From Veillonella parvula (GTDB taxonomy: Bacteria; Bacillota; Negativicutes; Veillonellales; Veillonellaceae): a DNA stretch of 64,000 nt. The notes under the pieces are model-generated. The model worked only from the letters and a program-made list of their open reading frames with translations. It was not told where the DNA came from and searched no databases. Below, in pieces: positions 58,934-64,000 of this stretch (the stretch's first letter is position 1; each line of letters begins with the position of its first letter). The stretch lies in contig NZ_LR778174.1 in the NCBI RefSeq assembly GCF_902810435.1, forward strand, positions 1,720,501 through 1,784,500, written 5' to 3'. The translations under genes were made by a program, and so were the position numbers.

Positions 58934-59842
58934 ATGTTACATAACTTCGGACTCTATAAACGTCCACTACTTACAGTACTTGCTGTACTACTCACAACTG
59001 CATTTACAACAGCCAGTGCCGCTATGATCGATTTGAGTCAGCTAACACCAAATACAACGCAACCTGTGGTTCTTAGCACTATACAAAGTAACACAAGTAA
59101 TGAGGCTTCTACATTGACCCCTAAAACAAATATGGAGCCTGTCATAAAAGTAGCTGCCACACCAACATCTACACCAATTTCTGGAGTTTCAGAAAAAGCA
59201 ACTATTAATGCTACTAGTACAAGTCATGATGGTCACTTGGAAAACTTTCCAAGCCGCAAAGTAACTATTGTTGTACCAGCAAATTTGCGCAATGAAAACA
59301 CAGCTCAATTTGGTCACTACATGACAGATCGCTTATCAAATACACTTAAATATCCTTACTATGATACAACCATTGTAAGTACTAACACACCAACTGCAGA
59401 AATTAAAGCCGCTGATCTTGCTCAAATTGCAGAGGCCCAAAATTCTGAAATCGTTATTATGCCTGTACCATTACAAGACGTATATGTACAAGTTAATACT
59501 ATTAACAGCCCAGATCCATACAATAAGGATAATCATGAAATTTATATCGCTGCAAAGGTTAATGCCCTTTTATACTATTATGATGTAAACGATAAGGTAA
59601 TCCATACTGTTCGTACGGGCTTCAACCAAACTGATGACTCTTTAACTATGCCAACACATAAATCAGTTTGGAACAAAGTTATGACTATATTACTTGATAA
59701 ATTACCATACAAACGAATTCCAACAGATCGTGACCGCTACCAAGCACCTGGTATCAATTCTGAGGCACCTGTTGTATTAGATTTTCAAGTAGAACAACCT
59801 AAGAATACTGCATACTCCTTAAAAGGTGTGAGCGTTTTATAA
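58934..59842 (+). CDS. exported protein of unknown function
   Basis: A 302-residue protein with a signal peptide (hydrophobic about 12-26, likely cleavage after SAA near residue 30), a Thr/Ser/Pro-rich low-complexity stretch to about 95, then a folded domain (about 108-260) starting SRKVTIVVPANLRNENT. I do not recognise the family. The domain pattern (a strand, then HYMTDRLSNTLKYPYYD, then EIVIMPVPLQDVYVQ) could be a periplasmic alpha/beta fold. A good GAGGAGG box precedes the ATG. It is a single gene between terminators. Confidence 0.85.
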   Translation: MLHNFGLYKRPLLTVLAVLLTTAFTTASAAMIDLSQLTPNTTQPVVLSTIQSNTSNEASTLTPKTNMEPVIKVAATPTSTPISGVSEKATINATSTSHDGHLENFPSRKVTIVVPANLRNENTAQFGHYMTDRLSNTLKYPYYDTTIVSTNTPTAEIKAADLAQIAEAQNSEIVIMPVPLQDVYVQVNTINSPDPYNKDNHEIYIAAKVNALLYYYDVNDKVIHTVRTGFNQTDDSLTMPTHKSVWNKVMTILLDKLPYKRIPTDRDRYQAPGINSEAPVVLDFQVEQPKNTAYSLKGVSVL

Positions 59843-59858
59843 TCAAAATTAGAAAGAT

Positions 59859-59888
59859 AAAAAGGCTAGCCAGATGGCTAGCCTTTTT
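59859..59888. terminator. bidirectional terminator of the exported-protein gene and atp operon
   Basis: A 13-bp stem (AAAAAGGCTAGCC / GGCTAGCCTTTTT) with loop AGAT. It is between convergent genes and directly abuts the atpC stop codon. Confidence 0.93.
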
Positions 59889-59889
59889 C

Positions 59890-60297
59890 TTATAACATTT
59901 TTGTAACATGCAAGCGCAGTAAAGCACGTTGCAATGCTGCTTCCGCTCTTTCTACATCAATATCAGGTGTAGGATTTGATAACCGACCTTCTGCACGCTC
60001 TTTAGCTCGACGAGCACGTTCCACATCAATGGATGTTGGATCTTGACAGTCAGGGGTTACAATACTCACCTTATTATGTTCAATTTCACAGAAGCCACCA
60101 AATACAGCATATTCACGAGATGTTCCATCTGGTTGTTCAATGCGTAAAGGTGCCAAGTCTAATGCAATAATCATAGGCGCATGATTTGGCAAAATACCAA
60201 AACCACCATCGATAGCTTTACCTACAAAGAATGTAGATTGGCCCTCGAATACGATTGCATCAGGTGTAATTATCTGTAGGGTCATAGGTTCCGCCAT
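59890..60297 (-). CDS. atpC: ATP synthase F1 epsilon subunit
   Basis: Regulatory subunit of the F1 rotor stalk. The 135 residues contain TLQIITPDAIVFEGQSTFF, GGFGILPNHAPMIIALD and a C-terminal helical hairpin ending RALLRLHVTKML. Last gene of the atp operon, 3 bp after atpD. Confidence 0.96.
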   Translation of the reverse strand: MAEPMTLQIITPDAIVFEGQSTFFVGKAIDGGFGILPNHAPMIIALDLAPLRIEQPDGTSREYAVFGGFCEIEHNKVSIVTPDCQDPTSIDVERARRAKERAEGRLSNPTPDIDVERAEAALQRALLRLHVTKML

Positions 60298-60300
60298 GGA

Positions 60301-61743
<1,443 letters not shown>

Positions 61744-62598
61744 CTATTGCAAGGCATTAGCGCCACCAACGATTTCAGAAATTTCGTTTGTAATGCTAGA
61801 TTGACGCAACTTGTTGTATTCAAGGCCTAAGGACTCAATGAGTTCCCCTGCATTATCCGTTGCGGATGTCATGGCCGTCATACGAGCACCTAATTCACTA
61901 GCTGCAGATTGCAACAATCCATTATAAACTGTAATTTCTAAGTATTTTGGCAGCAACGCCTCCAAGACGGATACGGCGGACGGCATGAAATCATACTCTT
62001 CGCCTTTTACCTCATCTTGTGGTTGCTCTATTGGCAACAAGCGCTCAGCCTGTGCAATTTGCGTCATAGAATTTACAAAACGTGTATAGATCATGATGAC
62101 TTCGTCTACTTCATGACGTTCATATAGTGAAAGTGCTTCATGCATAATAGTACGCGCATGTTCATAGGATGGTTTATCCGAGAAGCCCGCATAAGACTTA
62201 TCGATGCGAACACCTCTAGATTTCATGCTGTCTCTAGGCTTTCTGCCTGCCGTGATAACACGGTATGTATCAGGAGATTTACCATGTAATTGTTCCATGG
62301 CAAATTTCAATACATTAGACGAAAATGCCCCTGCAAGACCTTTATCTGCACCTACTACAATATAGCAAGTGCGCTCTACAGGTCGCACATCTAAAAGAGG
62401 ACTTTCAAAGCCTTCTAAATCACTATTAGACATATGACGCAAGATTTGCCCTATCTTTTCTGCGTAAGGACGAGTAGCTTCCGCTTTTGTTTGTGCCCTA
62501 CGAAGACGAGCAGAAGCTACCATCTTCATCGCTTTTGTAATTTGTTGCGTATTGGTAACACTTTTTATGCGTTTTCGCAAATCTTGTGCACTAGCCAT
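61744..62598 (-). CDS. atpG: ATP synthase F1 gamma subunit
   Basis: Central rotor shaft of F1. The 284 residues have the N-terminal helix SAQDLRKRIKSVTNTQQITKAMKMVA, the VGADKGLAGAFSSNV region and the C-terminal helix NAGELIESLGLEYNKLRQSSITNEI. It lies 3 bp after atpA. Confidence 0.97.
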   Translation of the reverse strand: MASAQDLRKRIKSVTNTQQITKAMKMVASARLRRAQTKAEATRPYAEKIGQILRHMSNSDLEGFESPLLDVRPVERTCYIVVGADKGLAGAFSSNVLKFAMEQLHGKSPDTYRVITAGRKPRDSMKSRGVRIDKSYAGFSDKPSYEHARTIMHEALSLYERHEVDEVIMIYTRFVNSMTQIAQAERLLPIEQPQDEVKGEEYDFMPSAVSVLEALLPKYLEITVYNGLLQSAASELGARMTAMTSATDNAGELIESLGLEYNKLRQSSITNEISEIVGGANALQ

Positions 62599-62601
62599 AC
62601 A

Positions 62602-64000
62602 TTACGCCTCCTTACGAGACACTAATGTATGTGTAGAGCCAAATGCTTCAACACATTCTGGGATTGCTTGCTTCAATAGATTTTCAGTTTCTTCGTCAAT
62701 TTTCTTAGACGTTTCAATGTTAGTGATGATTTCAGGATAATTTGCTTTTACATAACGTAAAAGTTCAGCTTCAAAGGACAATACATCTGCCACTTGAATA
62801 TCTGCTAAGTACCCTTTAGTACCAGCGTAAAGGTTGATAACCATTTCCGCTACACTCATAGGCTCATATTGACCTTGTTTTAACATTTCAGTTAAGCGTT
62901 CACCACGATCAAGTTGAGCGCGTGTAGCCGCATCAAGGTCAGAACCAAACTGAGCGAAAGCAGCCAACTCACGATATTGAGCAAGGTCCAAACGCAATTG
63001 GCCCGCCACTTGCTTCATCGCTTTAGTTTGTGCGCTACCACCTACACGGGATACGGACAGACCTACGTCAACAGCTGGACGAATACCAGAATAGAACATA
63101 TCTGTTCCCAAGAAAATTTGACCATCAGTAATGGAAATTACGTTTGTTGGAATGTATGCAGATACGTCACCTGCTTGTGTTTCAATGATTGGCAACGCTG
63201 TAATAGAACCTCCACCAAGTTCAGATGAAAGTTTCGCAGCCCGCTCTAATAGACGACTGTGTAAGTAGAATACGTCGCCTGGATATGCTTCACGCCCTGG
63301 TGGACGGCGCAATAATAGGGACATAGCACGATATGCAGCCGCTTGTTTTGTTAAGTCATCATATACGCATAATACGTGTTTACCTTGGTACATAAAGTAT
63401 TCACCCATGGCAACACCAGCGTATGGGGCAATGTATTGAAGAGGTGCACCAGTGGAAGCACTCGCAGAAACTACGATTGTATATTCCATAGCCCCTGCTT
63501 CTTCAAGTTTTTGTACTACACGAGCAACCGTAGATTCTTTTTGACCAATAGCTACATAAATACAAATAACATCTTTGCCTTTTTGGTTCAAAATAGTATC
63601 TAAGGCAATCGCAGTTTTACCTGTACCACGGTCACCGATGATAAGCTCACGTTGACCACGGCCGATTGGTACCATCGCATCAATCGCTTTAAGACCTGTT
63701 TGCAATGGTTCGTTTACGGATTGACGATCCGCAATACCAGGTGCTGGATGTTCGATAGGACGACGTTCTGTAGCTTGGATAGCACCCTTGCCATCAAGAG
63801 GTTGACCAAGAGGGTTTACTACGCGACCAATCAAGGCATCTCCAGCAGGAACGTCCATAATTTTGCCAGTACGGCGCACTTGGTCTCCTTCTTTAATCAA
63901 GAAGTCATCACCTAATAGTACGGCACCAACATTATCTAATTCTAAGTTCAAAACCAAGCCATATACGCCGTGTGGTAATTCTAGCAACTCACCGGCCATG
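62602..64000 (-). CDS. atpA: ATP synthase F1 alpha subunit (5' end cut by window)
   Basis: Non-catalytic nucleotide-binding subunit of F1. About 465 residues are visible. They start inside the N-terminal beta-barrel ([14 protein letters not shown]), so that Met is internal and roughly the first 60 residues are outside the window. The P-loop GDRGTGKTA, the [15 protein letters not shown]-like [19 protein letters not shown] and the C-terminal helical part are present. Upstream atp genes should lie beyond the right edge. Confidence 0.97.
   Translation of the reverse strand, partial: MAGELLELPHGVYGLVLNLELDNVGAVLLGDDFLIKEGDQVRRTGKIMDVPAGDALIGRVVNPLGQPLDGKGAIQATERRPIEHPAPGIADRQSVNEPLQTGLKAIDAMVPIGRGQRELIIGDRGTGKTAIALDTILNQKGKDVICIYVAIGQKESTVARVVQKLEEAGAMEYTIVVSASASTGAPLQYIAPYAGVAMGEYFMYQGKHVLCVYDDLTKQAAAYRAMSLLLRRPPGREAYPGDVFYLHSRLLERAAKLSSELGGGSITALPIIETQAGDVSAYIPTNVISITDGQIFLGTDMFYSGIRPAVDVGLSVSRVGGSAQTKAMKQVAGQLRLDLAQYRELAAFAQFGSDLDAATRAQLDRGERLTEMLKQGQYEPMSVAEMVINLYAGTKGYLADIQVADVLSFEAELLRYVKANYPEIITNIETSKKIDEETENLLKQAIPECVEAFGSTHTLVSRKEA

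Overview
The window is a low-GC chromosomal segment that I read as Veillonella or a close relative in the Negativicutes. The basis is the Firmicute-like ribosomal gene order combined with anaerobic C4 and serine metabolism (aspartase, class I two-subunit fumarase, iron-sulfur serine dehydratase, hybrid cluster protein), strong AAGGAGG ribosome binding sites, and an ArnT-like lipid glycosyltransferase of the kind expected in a diderm Firmicute. The genus is an inference; the gene content is seen directly.

Region 1 (1-18.7 kb, all minus strand) is the ribosomal supercluster read from its end towards its start: rpoA (3' part cut by the window edge), rpsK, rpsM, rpmJ, infA, map, adk, secY, then the spc and S10 operons (rplO back to rpsJ), tuf copy 1, fusA, rpsG, rpsL and an L7Ae-like gene, with a strong promoter at about 18.75 kb. 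rpsD is absent between rpsK and rpoA. Region 2 (19-21 kb) is a plus-strand BCCT transporter placed between the L7Ae-like gene and rpoC. Region 3 (21.2-29.6 kb) is rpoC and rpoB. Region 4 (29.9-33.3 kb) holds an aspartase and a divergent GT83-type glycosyltransferase, which separate rpoBC from rplJL. Region 5 (33.3-36.8 kb) is rplL, rplJ, rplA, rplK, nusG, secE, rpmG, with RNA control elements: two L1-binding-like structures and an L10 leader with an attenuator-like hairpin. Region 6 (37-41.4 kb) is a quinol-type nitric oxide reductase, tuf copy 2 and a five-tRNA cluster (Thr, Tyr, fMet, Thr, Met in transcription order).

Region 7 (41.8-50.7 kb, minus) is mixed: a BrxF-like P-loop ATPase without other BREX genes, a secreted protein with an internal duplication, hypB, hypA, folD, a class B penicillin-binding protein with a PASTA domain, CCA-adding enzyme, and the two serine dehydratase subunits. 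Region 8 (50.7-51.1 kb) is a non-coding repeat patch with a perfect 21-bp inverted repeat and three copies of a 46-48 bp unit. Region 9 (51.2-57.9 kb) contains hcp, a divergent Crp/Fnr regulator, a membrane-anchored protein with repeated D-x-T motifs, a UPF0340 protein and the fumarase pair, whose upstream region carries two copies of an 18-bp operator-like sequence. Region 10 (57.9-64 kb) is an AT-rich gap, three plus-strand tRNAs (Asn, Glu, Val), an exported protein of unknown function, and the ATP synthase genes atpC, atpD, atpG and a partial atpA.

Together, the window carries much of the transcription and translation machinery, interrupted by nitrosative-stress and C4-dicarboxylate genes. 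Aspartase and fumarase feed and use fumarate, while nitric oxide reductase, Hcp and the Crp/Fnr protein look like a nitric oxide and hydroxylamine defence set. No CRISPR array, prophage, transposase or complete new defence system was seen. The most unusual items are the orphan BrxF-like protein, the repeat patch at 50.7-51.1 kb, the paired L1-type RNA motifs, and the operator-like palindromes before the fumarase and aspartase genes.
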